In this document: positions 24,615 to 32,784 of the stretch, piece after piece
Position numbering within the stretch: position 1 is the first letter of the stretch
How the letters are laid out: every line of letters starts with the position of its first letter
Origin: Glycomyces terrestris
GTDB lineage: Bacteria > Actinomycetota > Actinomycetes > Mycobacteriales > Micromonosporaceae
NCBI RefSeq assembly: GCF_003933745.1
Contig: NZ_RSEB01000005.1
Location: 186,001 to 250,000 of the forward strand
Reading direction: 5' to 3'
DNA: 64,000 nt
Made by a program: the position numbers and the translations under genes
The notes under the pieces: model-generated
What the model was told of the DNA's origin: nothing
The model's database searches: none
The model's input: the letters and a program-made list of their open reading frames with translations, nothing else

Positions 24615-26202
24615 GAAGCAGGCCGAGCGGGCGAAGAGGCTGTCCGCACGGCAGTCCGGCGGCCCGCGGCCGCTGTGGCTGCCCGAGTCGGTGCGCGCCC
24701 GCACCACCCTGGGCGCCACGGTCGTCGTCGCGATCGCGCTCGTCGCGGCCGGGTTCCTCGTCGTCGCGCTCCTGCGCGACAACCTCTACGGCCGCGCCGA
24801 ACTCACCGCCGAGGTCAGCGCTCGCTCGATCGCCGGGCAGCTCGCCTCCGGCACCGCCCCGGCCGCGGTCACGCTGCCGGACGACGACGAGGCCGCCCAG
24901 ATCCTCGACGCGACCGGCCGGGTCGTGGCCGCCAGCGACGACCTCGAAGGACTCGGCGCGATCGGCGACTTCGCCCCCGCGCCCGACCCCGTCGCCGCCG
25001 AGACCACCGAAGAGGCCGACGACGATGACGAGGACCGGACCGATGACGACGACGATGACGACGGGGACGAACCGGACGACACCGAGACGCCGTCCGACGA
25101 GCAGGGGTCCGCGAGCGGCGCGGTCGGGTCGTCGGTCGCCTACGAGACCGTGACCGTGGACGGCGAGGACGCGCCGTACCGGTTCGCGGCCACGACCGCG
25201 ACCGCACCGGACGGCACCGCGTACACCGTCTACTCGGGAGCGTCGCTGGAGACGCAGGAGGAGGCCGTGCGGAGCGTCGCCGACACGATGTGGCTGGCCC
25301 TGCCGGTGCTGCTCGCGGTCGTCGCGGTCACCACGTGGCTCGTGACGCGGCGGGCGCTGCGGCCGGTCGGCGCGATCCAGAAGGAGCTCATCTCGATCAC
25401 CGGCGGCGACCTGTCCCGGCGGGTGCCGGTCCCGGCGAGCCGCGACGAGATCCACAGCCTCGCCGTCACCACGAACACCACGCTGGCCGCGCTCGACCAC
25501 GCCGTGGCGCAACAGCGCCGGTTCGTCGCCGACGCCTCCCACGAGCTGCGCAGCCCGCTCGCGATCCTCCGCAGCCAGATCGAGATCGCCCGCGACCACC
25601 CGCAGCTCCTCGACCTCGACGCCACGCTCGCCGACGTCATCCGGCTCCAGGACCTCGCCGCCGACCTGCTCCTGCTCGCCCGCCTCGACGCCGGGGAGCG
25701 GCCGCCGCACGCCGAAGTGCCGTTCACCGAGCTCGTGCGCGAAGAGGTGGCGCGGCGGTCGGCCTCCGACCGGGTGCCGGTGCGGCTCGAGGTCGAGGAG
25801 GACCTCGCGGTCTTCGGCGTGCGCGGGCACCTCGCGCGCGCCGTGGGCAACCTGCTCGCGAACGCGCAGCGCCACGCCGCGACCGCCGTCACCGTCACCC
25901 TCGCGGCCGAGGACGGGGAGTGGCTCCACCTCGACGTCGGCGACGACGGCAACGGCGTCCCCGCCGGAGAGCGGCGGCGGATCTTCGACCGGTTCGTGCG
26001 CCTCGACGAATCTCGCAGCCGCGACGAGGGCGGGGCCGGACTGGGCCTGGCGATCGTGCAGGACGTGGTGCTCGCCCACCGCGGCATGGTCTGGGTCCTC
26101 GAGTCCCCGGAGGGAGGTGCGCTGTTCAGGATGGCCCTGCGCAGGGCCGGACGCCGGCCCCCGCGAGCGGACGCGGAGGCCGGCGACGGGCCGGATGATT
26201 AG
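24607..26202 (+). CDS. Sensor histidine kinase with acidic extracellular loop
   Basis: The protein has 531 residues and a GTG start inside the end of the regulator gene. Membrane spans lie at about 36-56 and 226-247. The extracellular loop between them contains an Asp-run insert at about 136-160. A HAMP segment follows, then the H-box FVADASHELRSPL with His312, and the ATPase domain with N box (NLLANAQRH), DVGDDGNGVP and GAGLGLAIV. It is a membrane sensor of the EnvZ/PhoR class. The acid loop resembles the tail of the divergent PepSY protein, suggesting a shared cationic signal. Its last 4 bases overlap the converging LPNTG gene. Confidence 0.93.
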   Translation: MDRKQAERAKRLSARQSGGPRPLWLPESVRARTTLGATVVVAIALVAAGFLVVALLRDNLYGRAELTAEVSARSIAGQLASGTAPAAVTLPDDDEAAQILDATGRVVAASDDLEGLGAIGDFAPAPDPVAAETTEEADDDDEDRTDDDDDDDGDEPDDTETPSDEQGSASGAVGSSVAYETVTVDGEDAPYRFAATTATAPDGTAYTVYSGASLETQEEAVRSVADTMWLALPVLLAVVAVTTWLVTRRALRPVGAIQKELISITGGDLSRRVPVPASRDEIHSLAVTTNTTLAALDHAVAQQRRFVADASHELRSPLAILRSQIEIARDHPQLLDLDATLADVIRLQDLAADLLLLARLDAGERPPHAEVPFTELVREEVARRSASDRVPVRLEVEEDLAVFGVRGHLARAVGNLLANAQRHAATAVTVTLAAEDGEWLHLDVGDDGNGVPAGERRRIFDRFVRLDESRSRDEGGAGLGLAIVQDVVLAHRGMVWVLESPEGGALFRMALRRAGRRPPRADAEAGDGPDD

Positions 26203-27839
26203 GAGGCCGGGTTCGACGTGCCTTCGCCGCCGTCGGCGGTGCCGGTGGCGTCGGCGTCGCCCGCGGCCGCCGCGGGTTCCCGGCGGCGGCGGGTCAGCAC
26301 GAAGAGCACGATGCCGAGCGCCAGCGCCCCGGCGGCGACCGCCACGACGGTGATCGTGGAGGTGCCGGTGTTCGGCAGGGCGCGGTCGTCGACCGTGAGG
26401 GCGGCGGTGTCGTTCGACGGGTCGCCGTCGAGGTCGAGTCCGTCCACGCCGCGGTAGAGCGCGGCGACCTCGAGCGCGCCCGGTTCGCCCGTGGCGCCGT
26501 CCAGGTCCACGGTGAACGTGAACTCGCGCTCCTCGTCGGGTTCGAGGGCCCAGAAGGAGCAGACGAAGTCGAAGCGGTCGAGTCCGGTGCCGTCGCCCGC
26601 GGCCTCGTGGAGCGCGTCCAGTTCGCCGCTGTCGGCGCAGGTCCACTGGTCCACGCCGTCGCTGTCGAGCGAGACGAGTTCGGCGCCCTCGGGGAGCCGG
26701 CCGCGGAGCTGGTACGCCGGCTCCTCCTCGCCGAGGGCGCGGTTGAGCGCGGCGGCGGGGCCGTCGTTCCCGACCGGGACGGTCACTTCGACCACGCGGC
26801 CGCGGAGGTCGGCGCCTCCGGTGTAGAGGTCGTAGGGATTGGCGGTCGTCTCGATGTCGACGGCGCCGCGGGTGGGCTCGTCGCCGGGCACCGGGTCCTC
26901 CTGGTTCGCGGCCGCGCCGATGCCGAGCAGGTTCGTGGAGGCGGGGTCCCACCAGACGCCGCCGAAGTCGCGGTCGAAGACCTCTTGGCTGATGCCGAAG
27001 AGGTCGTATGAGCAGCCGCACGCGAGCATCGGGCCGGGCGCGTCGCCGTCGACCTGGTACCGGATCGGTTCGGAGAACCCGAGGACGGTGCCCGGCAGGT
27101 CCTCGATGTCGGTGAAGAAGCAGTACCAGCCGCCGCTGGGCATGACGATGTCCGGCGTGCAGTTGTCCCACGGCGCGGTGACGCCCACGCCGTCGAGGCT
27201 GAGTCCCGGTCCGACCGGGCCGCCGAAGAAGACCCCGAGGGCCGCGATGTGGTCCGGCAGGGCGCTGTTCTGGAGGATTCGCGGCGACGCCTCCACGACC
27301 GATCCGGGCTCGACGCCGGTGAACGAGAGGTACTCGTGCGTGAAGTCGCGGAACACGCCGTCAGCGCGTTCCTCGGCGACTTCGACCACGCCGGACTCGG
27401 TGTGGATCTCGGTGCCGTCGAGGAGGATCGTGAGCGTGTAGTCGTAATCGCCCGGCTCGGTGCCGGTGGCGGCCGCGACGGTGAACGCGAACGTGTTCGC
27501 CGGTCCGGGGTCGGGATGCTCGCATTCGATGGAGGGCTGGTTGTCGGGCGTCTCGCACCCGGTGCCGGCGCCGAAGTAGACGGTGGCGTCGGGGGCGTCG
27601 ACTTCGAGTCGCATGAGGAGCACGCCGGTCGGGTCCTCGTCGAAGGCGACGTCGAGCGAGGCCGCCCGCGGTGGGGCGCCGGGAACGTGCGGGTTGTCGA
27701 GGTGCAGGGAGACGTCCGACGGGACCGGGGCTTGAGCAGCGGCGGGCGGCGCGAACGCGCCGGCTCCGGCGGCCGCGGCCGCGAGGACCGCGGCGAGGGC
27801 CGCCGGCAGGCGTCCTGCCTTCTTGAAGGGTGTGCTCAT
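26199..27839 (-). CDS. LPNTG-anchored surface protein
   Basis: The protein has 546 residues. It carries a signal peptide (1 to about 36, cut near AAAQA). The large extracellular part is rich in Gly, Asp and Pro, with DUF11-like beta-sandwich segments (about 150-250 and 370-480) and eight or more Cys. A sortase signal LPNTG (488-492) precedes a hydrophobic span and RRRR. The cytoplasmic tail after the Arg cluster is 25 residues, longer than usual. ATG 27839 has GGAG 7 bases upstream. No sortase gene is in the window. The biological role is unknown. Confidence 0.82.
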   Translation of the reverse strand: MSTPFKKAGRLPAALAAVLAAAAAGAGAFAPPAAAQAPVPSDVSLHLDNPHVPGAPPRAASLDVAFDEDPTGVLLMRLEVDAPDATVYFGAGTGCETPDNQPSIECEHPDPGPANTFAFTVAAATGTEPGDYDYTLTILLDGTEIHTESGVVEVAEERADGVFRDFTHEYLSFTGVEPGSVVEASPRILQNSALPDHIAALGVFFGGPVGPGLSLDGVGVTAPWDNCTPDIVMPSGGWYCFFTDIEDLPGTVLGFSEPIRYQVDGDAPGPMLACGCSYDLFGISQEVFDRDFGGVWWDPASTNLLGIGAAANQEDPVPGDEPTRGAVDIETTANPYDLYTGGADLRGRVVEVTVPVGNDGPAAALNRALGEEEPAYQLRGRLPEGAELVSLDSDGVDQWTCADSGELDALHEAAGDGTGLDRFDFVCSFWALEPDEEREFTFTVDLDGATGEPGALEVAALYRGVDGLDLDGDPSNDTAALTVDDRALPNTGTSTITVVAVAAGALALGIVLFVLTRRRREPAAAAGDADATGTADGGEGTSNPAS

Positions 27840-27978
27840 TGGACACTCCAGGTGCGGTCGCCGCGGCGGCCGGGGCCCGGTCGGCGGCGGAACGGCTGAT
27901 GAAGGGGAAACGTGCGGCCGTCACCGGAGGTTGCGGCGCCGAATCTGAACGCTGGGCGAACAGGCCGGCGCCGGGCGG

Positions 27979-28338
27979 TCAGGAGATGCGGGCGCCGAGG
28001 GGGACGTCGGCGTCGGGGGCGAGGAGGACGACGTCGTCGGTGCCGTCGATGGGGACGCCGAGGACGAGGACTTCGGACATGAAGTCGGCGATCTGGCGGG
28101 GCGGGAAGTTGGTGACGGCGACGACGGTGCGTCCGATGAGGTCGTCGGGGGTGTAGCGGGCGGTGATCTGGGCGCTGGAGCGTTTGACGCCGAGGTCGCC
28201 GAAGTCGATCCAGAGCTTGTAGGCGGGTTTGCGGGCCTTCGCGAAGACTTCGGCGCGTTCGATGCGGCCGGTGCGGATCTCGGTGCGGAAGAAGTCGTCG
28301 GCGGTGGTCTGCTGCTCGGTCCGGGTCTGGTGTGCCAT
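27979..28338 (-). CDS. csaA: CsaA-like tRNA-binding-domain protein
   Basis: This 119-residue protein is a single tRNA-binding OB fold, like CsaA and the C-terminus of MetRS/EMAP proteins. It has DFFRTEIRTGRIERAEVF, the central KLWIDFGDLGVKRSSAQIT and a closing VLVLGVPIDGTDDVVLL. In Bacillus, CsaA binds tRNA-like or preprotein substrates. It follows allantoicase by 23 bp and is probably the last gene of the lower purine operon, though a role in purine use is not evident. Confidence 0.88.
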   Translation of the reverse strand: MAHQTRTEQQTTADDFFRTEIRTGRIERAEVFAKARKPAYKLWIDFGDLGVKRSSAQITARYTPDDLIGRTVVAVTNFPPRQIADFMSEVLVLGVPIDGTDDVVLLAPDADVPLGARIS

Positions 28339-28361
28339 GCGGGGAGGATAGCGCCGCGGCG

Positions 28362-29387
28362 TCAGGCCCGGAAGCGGGTTTCCAGCTCGCGGAGGGCCTC
28401 GGGGGTGAGGCGGCCGTAGAGGCGGAGGCGGGCCATGCCGCCGTCGGGGAAGATGTTGAGCCGCACGGAGGTCGCGGGCCGGTCGCCGGTGAGGACGAAG
28501 CGGTGGGGCGTGTCGGGTTGGAGCGGGGTGCGTTCGAGGAGGGGGAAGGACTCGGCGCCGTCGCGGGCGTCGAGGGAGGCCCAGCCGGGGGCGTTGTGCT
28601 TGAGGTGGGTGGTGTCGAGTTCGGCGACGCGGATGACGCCGCGGCCGGCGAGGCGGACGTCGAGCCATTCGTGGCCGGGGGTGCGGCGGCGGGCGGTCTC
28701 CCAGCCGTCGGCCTGGCTGGCGGGGAGGCCGGGCATGATCGCGCCGGTCGGGTTGGAGTAGAAGGCGTTCGAGGCGCCGGTGACGGCGGCGCCGTTGGCG
28801 AGGGCGGCGAGGTCGAGGGGGAGGTCGGCGAAGCCGGCCGGGTCGGGGACGGGGGTGCCGTGGACGCGGAGGCGGGCGACGCCGCCGTCGGGGTGGAGGT
28901 TGAGGCGGACGTGGGTGTACCGGTGGGGGTCGTCGACGTCGTACTCGTTGCGGGTGTCGCCCTTGGCGTCCGAGACGGGGACGATGGTGCGCCAGTCGGC
29001 GCGGAGGAGGTCGGCGACGGCGGGGTGGCCGTCGGCGCGGCAGGCGTCGACGGAGACGCGCGGCGGGTAGTTGCCGGTGAAGTAGGCGGTGTCGACGGCG
29101 ACGGCGCTGATGACGCCGGGGACGCCGAGGCGGACGATCGCCCAGTCGTGGCCGTCGGTGCGGCGACGGCGGGTCTCCCAGCCGTCGTAGACCTGGCCTT
29201 TCGCGCCGAAGGTGTGCGCGGCGTGGACGACGGGGTAGGGCTGGATGAGGTGCTCCTTCTCGGCGAAGGACTCGTCGTTGGCGGCGAGGACGGCGCCGCC
29301 GAGGGCGCGGGCGGCGAGGTCGGGGAGGGCCCACCGGTCGGGCGCGTCGGCGCGGGGCTCGGGGATCTGGGCGGCGGTGTCGGTCAT
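28362..29387 (-). CDS. alc: Allantoicase
   Basis: Allantoicase (EC 3.5.3.4) splits allantoate into ureidoglycolate and urea. The 341-residue protein has two similar jelly-roll halves, each with a GWETxRRR-type motif (DGWETRRRRTDGHDW and DGWETARRRTPGHEW) and a later RLNLHPDGGVARLRVHG / RLNIFPDGGMARLRLYG pair. This duplication is typical of the family. The ATG at 29387 overlaps the allantoinase stop by ATGA, so the two enzymes are coupled. Confidence 0.93.
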   Translation of the reverse strand: MTDTAAQIPEPRADAPDRWALPDLAARALGGAVLAANDESFAEKEHLIQPYPVVHAAHTFGAKGQVYDGWETRRRRTDGHDWAIVRLGVPGVISAVAVDTAYFTGNYPPRVSVDACRADGHPAVADLLRADWRTIVPVSDAKGDTRNEYDVDDPHRYTHVRLNLHPDGGVARLRVHGTPVPDPAGFADLPLDLAALANGAAVTGASNAFYSNPTGAIMPGLPASQADGWETARRRTPGHEWLDVRLAGRGVIRVAELDTTHLKHNAPGWASLDARDGAESFPLLERTPLQPDTPHRFVLTGDRPATSVRLNIFPDGGMARLRLYGRLTPEALRELETRFRA

Positions 29388-30736
29388 CGCGGGCTCCTGT
29401 GCAGCTGTCGGCCGCGCGGGGCGGCCTCGGTGCCGATGCGCTTGCCGCGCAGCCAGGTGGCGACGGCCCGGCCGGTGACGCGGCGGCCGTCGTAGGGGGT
29501 GACGGGGTGGCGGTGGAGGAGGTCGGCGCCGCGCACGGTCCATTCGCGGTCGGGGTCGAAGGCGACGAGGTCGGCGTCGGCGCCGGCGGCGATGCGGCCC
29601 TTGCGGTGGAGGCCGGCGAAGTCGGCGGGGCCGCGGGACATCCACCGGGCGACGTCGGCGAGGCCGTGGCCGCGGGCGCGGGCCTCGGTCCAGACGACGG
29701 GGAGTCCGATCTGGAGGGAGGCGATGCCGCCCCAGGAGGTGGCGAAGTCACCGGTCTTCATGGCGGGCGGGCTGGGCGAGTGGTCGGAGACGACGAAGTC
29801 GATGCGGCCTCGGGCGAGGCCGTCCCAGAGGGCGTCGCGGTTGGCGGCGTCGCGGAGGGGCGGGCAGCACTTGTAGGCGGTGGCGCCGTCGGGGACGTGT
29901 TCGGCGGCGAGGGCGAGGTAGTGGGGGCAGGTCTCGGCGGTGATGGCGACGCCGTCGCGGCGGGCGCGGTGGATCTGCTCGATGGCGGCGGCGGCGGAGA
30001 GGTGGAGGATGTGGACGCGGGCGCGGGTGGCCTTGGCGGCGTCGATGACGCCTTGGACCGCGTCGGTCTCGGCGCCGGGCGGGCGGGTGACGAGGAAGTC
30101 GGCGAAGCCGGGGGCGGTGTCGGTGTCGCGGAGGTGGTCGGGGTTCTCGGCGTGGACGATGAGGACGGTGCCGAGGGCGGCGGTGGTGGTGCAGGCGCGG
30201 ATGAGGCCGGCGCGGTCGAGGGGCGGGAACTCGTCGACGCCCGAGGGGGCGGTGAAGCACTTGAAGCCGAAGACGCCCGCTTCGTGGAGGGCTTTGAGCT
30301 CGGTCTCGTTGCCGGGGATCGCGCCGCCCCAGAATCCGGTGTCGATCCAGGTCTTCCCTTTGGCCGCTTCGCGTTTCGCGGCGAGCGCGGCGGTGTCGAC
30401 GGTGGGCGGGAGGCTGTTGAGGGGCATGTCGATCAGGGTGGTGACGCCGCCCGCGGCGGCGGCGCGGGTGGCGGTCGCGAAGCCCTCCCATTCGGTGCGG
30501 CCGGGTTCGTTGACGTGGACGTGGGTGTCGACCAGGCCGGGGAGGAGGGCGAGGTCGCCGAGGTCTTCGGTGCGGCGGGCGGAGATCGGTTCGGTGTAGT
30601 CGCCGATGACGGCGATGCGCTCCCCGGCGATGGCGACGGCGGCGGGCCGCTCGCCGTCGGGGAGGACGGTGCGCCGGGAGCGGAGCACCAGGTCGTAGAC
30701 GACGGGAGCGGCGATGTCGGAGGCGTCGGTCATCAT
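29384..30736 (-). CDS. allB: Allantoinase
   Basis: Allantoinase (EC 3.5.2.5) hydrolyses allantoin to allantoate. The protein has 450 residues and belongs to the cyclic amidohydrolase superfamily. VDTHVHVNEPGRTEWEGF holds the first metal His pair, GFKCFTAPSG carries the carbamylated-Lys position, and later HAEN, HILHLS and DHSPSP contribute the other ligands. The start is taken at ATG 30736 (MMTDAS), since GGAG lies 6 bases before it; ATG 30733 is nearly equal. It overlaps the preceding 88-codon ORF by ATGA. Confidence 0.95.
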   Translation of the reverse strand: MMTDASDIAAPVVYDLVLRSRRTVLPDGERPAAVAIAGERIAVIGDYTEPISARRTEDLGDLALLPGLVDTHVHVNEPGRTEWEGFATATRAAAAGGVTTLIDMPLNSLPPTVDTAALAAKREAAKGKTWIDTGFWGGAIPGNETELKALHEAGVFGFKCFTAPSGVDEFPPLDRAGLIRACTTTAALGTVLIVHAENPDHLRDTDTAPGFADFLVTRPPGAETDAVQGVIDAAKATRARVHILHLSAAAAIEQIHRARRDGVAITAETCPHYLALAAEHVPDGATAYKCCPPLRDAANRDALWDGLARGRIDFVVSDHSPSPPAMKTGDFATSWGGIASLQIGLPVVWTEARARGHGLADVARWMSRGPADFAGLHRKGRIAAGADADLVAFDPDREWTVRGADLLHRHPVTPYDGRRVTGRAVATWLRGKRIGTEAAPRGRQLHRSPR

Positions 30737-30999
30737 AGTGACTCCAAGTGAGCGCACAGTGACGAGAGAGGGGAGGTGGCGCGGCGGGAGCGCTGGTCGA
30801 GGCGGGGCCGGTGCGCGTCGCGGCCGTGCGACGCGGCGGCGGGGCCGCGGCCCGCGGGTGCGGACTCGAATGCGGAGTCGGACACGCAGTCGTGTGCGGA
30901 GTCGAATGCGCAGTCAAATGCGGAGCCGGGCGCGGAGTCGAATGCGCAGTCGGACGCGGGGTCGAATGCGGAGCCGGGAGCGGAGTGCGTGCGGCTCAT
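30733..30999 (-). CDS. 88-residue repeat-bearing ORF in the purine operon, unknown
   Basis: The ORF runs from ATG 30999, inside the stop of the upstream gene (ATGA), to TGA at 30733-30735, inside the allantoinase start (ATGA). GAAGG lies about 10 bases before the start. Residues about 2-45 are made of 4-residue units of the form (S/C)A(F/P)(D/G), and the rest is Arg/Pro/Ser-rich. I recognise no family. The exact coupling at both ends argues that it is translated. Alternatively it is a filler created by repeat growth that keeps the operon in translational coupling. Confidence 0.5.
   Translation of the reverse strand: MSRTHSAPGSAFDPASDCAFDSAPGSAFDCAFDSAHDCVSDSAFESAPAGRGPAAASHGRDAHRPRLDQRSRRATSPLSSLCAHLESL
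30863..30994. repeat. 12-bp tandem repeat, about 11 copies
   Basis: Units of 12 bp, consensus GAGTCGAATGCG on the plus strand, run without interruption from 30863. Ten units are clear, and the eleventh (30983-30994) is partly decayed. Copies 4 and 7 are identical and units 6 and 10 are near-identical, giving a hint of 36 to 48-bp higher order. The unit is a multiple of 3, so copy-number change would not break the reading frame of the ORF it lies in. Confidence 0.9.
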
Positions 31000-31403
31000 G
31001 GCGTTCCGGCCTTCGACGCCCTGTAGGCCCGCCAAGAGCCGTGGGCGGTGATGTCGACCATGCCGGGGAGGTCGGCGCAGGCGTCGCGGAGGCGCATGCC
31101 GAGGGCTTCGGTGCCGTCGGCGAGGCCGACGACGCCGAGTTCGAGGTCCGGCGGTTCGGCGGGCAGCAGGGAGGTGCGAAGGACGGTGAGGTCGATGTCG
31201 TAGAGCTCGCCTTCGATGGCGGCGCCTTCGCCGGGAGGCGCGGCCTGGAGGGCCGGGTGGTCGTCGGCGGCGCCGTCGAGCGGGACGGCGTGGAGGCGGT
31301 AGATCGGCAGTGTCGTCGCGGGTCCGAGGAAGGGCGCGCCGCCGATGAGGTGGTGGAGGTTGCCGCCTTTCATGCCGCCTCCGTTGAGGAACATGTGGAC
31401 CAT
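30996..31403 (-). CDS. Stand-alone allophanate-hydrolase C-terminal-like protein
   Basis: The protein has 135 residues. NGGGMKGGNLHHLIGG (near the N-terminus), YRLHAVPLDG, GAAIEGELYDIDLTVL and the end GMVDITAHGSWRAYRAS match the C-terminal domain of allophanate hydrolase, a gamma-glutamylcyclotransferase-like fold. The amidase half is not encoded nearby. In yeast-type enzymes this domain handles N-carboxycarbamate; here it may act on a ureide product. AAGGAG lies 8 bases before ATG 31403. It is the first gene of the lower purine operon. Confidence 0.8.
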   Translation of the reverse strand: MVHMFLNGGGMKGGNLHHLIGGAPFLGPATTLPIYRLHAVPLDGAADDHPALQAAPPGEGAAIEGELYDIDLTVLRTSLLPAEPPDLELGVVGLADGTEALGMRLRDACADLPGMVDITAHGSWRAYRASKAGTP

Positions 31404-31726
31404 CGCTTCGGCTCCTTCGGTGCTTCGCTTGCGGTTCGGTTGTCGGCGCCCGGCGCCGCCGGTCGGTCCGGCTGGCGGTGACCGCCGACCGGCCGCCGGG
31501 CCGGTGGTGACCGCCGGAGCGGTCGGCCGCCGAGCCGCTGGTGCCTGCTGCGGCGGTCTTGCCGCTCACTCGCCATGTCGGCGGCCCCGCCGGTCGCCGC
31601 GGTGTGCGTCGCGGCCGGTCTCCCGGCCGGTCGTCCGGTCCGCGGCCGCTGGGTTGCGGTCGTTCGGCCCGGCCGCTCGGTCGGCCTTCCGGCTCGGCCC
31701 GTGCGGGCCGGTTCGGGCTGTCCTGG
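31404..31726. other. 323 bp of non-coding DNA, low complexity
   Basis: No supported gene lies between xdhC and the next gene. The sequence is dominated by GGCCGG/CCGGCC words in irregular order, with no long exact repeat. A promoter for the lower purine operon should be here, but I cannot point to its boxes. Confidence 0.55.
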
Positions 31727-31746
31727 CGCGGGCCGGGCGGCCCGCG
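31727..31746 (-). terminator. Hairpin just after the xdhC-like gene
   Basis: Arms 31727-31735 and 31738-31746 are perfect 9-base complements, 7 bp past the XdhC-like stop on the minus strand. It probably separates the upper (39.5-31.8 kb) and lower (31.4-28 kb) halves of the purine block. Confidence 0.55.
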
Positions 31747-31752
31747 GGTCGG

Positions 31753-32784
31753 TCAGCGGTGGATGGGTCCTTCGGCTTCGGTGAGGAAGCCCGCCGCGGC
31801 GCCGTTGCGGACCGCGGTGATCTCGGCGAGGATCGACAGCGCGGTCTCCTCTGCGGTGCGGCCGTTCAGGTCGAGGCCGATCGGGGACCTGAGCCGGGCC
31901 AGCGCGGCCTCGGGGACGCCGCTGTCGCGGAGCCGGGCGAGGCGGTCGCGGTGGGTGGCGCGGGAGCCGAGGGCGCCGATGAATCCGGCGTCGGAGGCGA
32001 GCGCGCGTTCGAGGAGGGGCGTGTCGAACTTCTCGTCGTGGGTGAGGACGCAGATCGCGGTGTCGGCGTCGACGTCAGTTTTGTCGAAGTGGCGGTGGGG
32101 CCAGTCGACGACGACCTCGTCCGCTTCGGGGAAGCGGATGTCGGTGGCGAAGACGGGGCGGGCGTCGCAGACGGTGACGCGGTAGCCGAGCTGCTTGGCG
32201 ATCCTGACGAGGGGCCCGGCGAAGTCGACGGCGCCGTAGACGAGGAGGCGCGGCGGCGGGGTGTGGACTTCGACGGCGTATTCGCCGGTGCGGCCGGAGG
32301 CGGCGAGGTCGGCGTCGCCGAGTTCGAGGGGGCCGCCGGTGCGGCCTGGGACGACGCCGTGGGCGGTGATGGCGACGGCCTGGCCGAGGCGGGGGCCCGC
32401 GGTGGTGCGGACGAGGGTGACGGGTTCGCCGTCGAGGATGGCGTCGAGGGTCGCGGCGATGGCGGTGTCGTCGGGTGCGACGCGGACGATGAGGACGTCC
32501 ATGGTGCCGCCGCAGGTGAGGCCGACGGCGACGGCGTCGTCGTCGCTGTAGCCGAAGGATTCGACGGCGGGGATACCGGTTTCGAGGACTTCCTGGCATT
32601 TGAGGTAGACGGCGGCTTCGACGCAGCCGCCGGAGACGCCGCCGACGGCGGTGCCCTGGTCGTCGACGGCGAGCGCGGTGCCGAGCGGGCGCGGCGAGGA
32701 CCCGGTGGCCCCGATGAGGGAGGCGAGGGCGAAGGGGCGGCCTTCGCGCATCCAGGCGCGCAGTGCGGCGGCGATGGTGTTCAT
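31753..32784 (-). CDS. xdhC: XdhC-type molybdenum-cofactor insertion protein
   Basis: XdhC/CoxI proteins bind the molybdenum cofactor, protect it and load it into xanthine dehydrogenase. The 343-residue product has the N-terminal XdhC half (ASLIGATGSSPRPLGTALAV... GGVSGGCVEAAV, with LTCGGTMDVLI) and a C-terminal Rossmann half (YGAVDFAGPLVRIAKQLG... FIGALGSRATHRDRLARL). The ATG overlaps the stop of the large subunit by ATGA, which fits a dedicated chaperone. Confidence 0.92.
   Translation of the reverse strand: MNTIAAALRAWMREGRPFALASLIGATGSSPRPLGTALAVDDQGTAVGGVSGGCVEAAVYLKCQEVLETGIPAVESFGYSDDDAVAVGLTCGGTMDVLIVRVAPDDTAIAATLDAILDGEPVTLVRTTAGPRLGQAVAITAHGVVPGRTGGPLELGDADLAASGRTGEYAVEVHTPPPRLLVYGAVDFAGPLVRIAKQLGYRVTVCDARPVFATDIRFPEADEVVVDWPHRHFDKTDVDADTAICVLTHDEKFDTPLLERALASDAGFIGALGSRATHRDRLARLRDSGVPEAALARLRSPIGLDLNGRTAEETALSILAEITAVRNGAAAGFLTEAEGPIHR

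Noticed and set aside
30863..30994. Possible CRISPR array
   Set aside because: Repeats are 12 bp, contiguous and without spacers, and no cas gene lies nearby.
30761..31569. A longer reading frame (to 31569) upstream of the repeat ORF
   Set aside because: It runs out of phase through the allophanate-hydrolase-like gene, has no ribosome site at its far end, and that gene's product is clearly conserved.
31404..31752. A small gene in the gap below xdhC
   Set aside because: All frames give Arg/Pro/Gly-rich low complexity and none has a ribosome site with a believable start.
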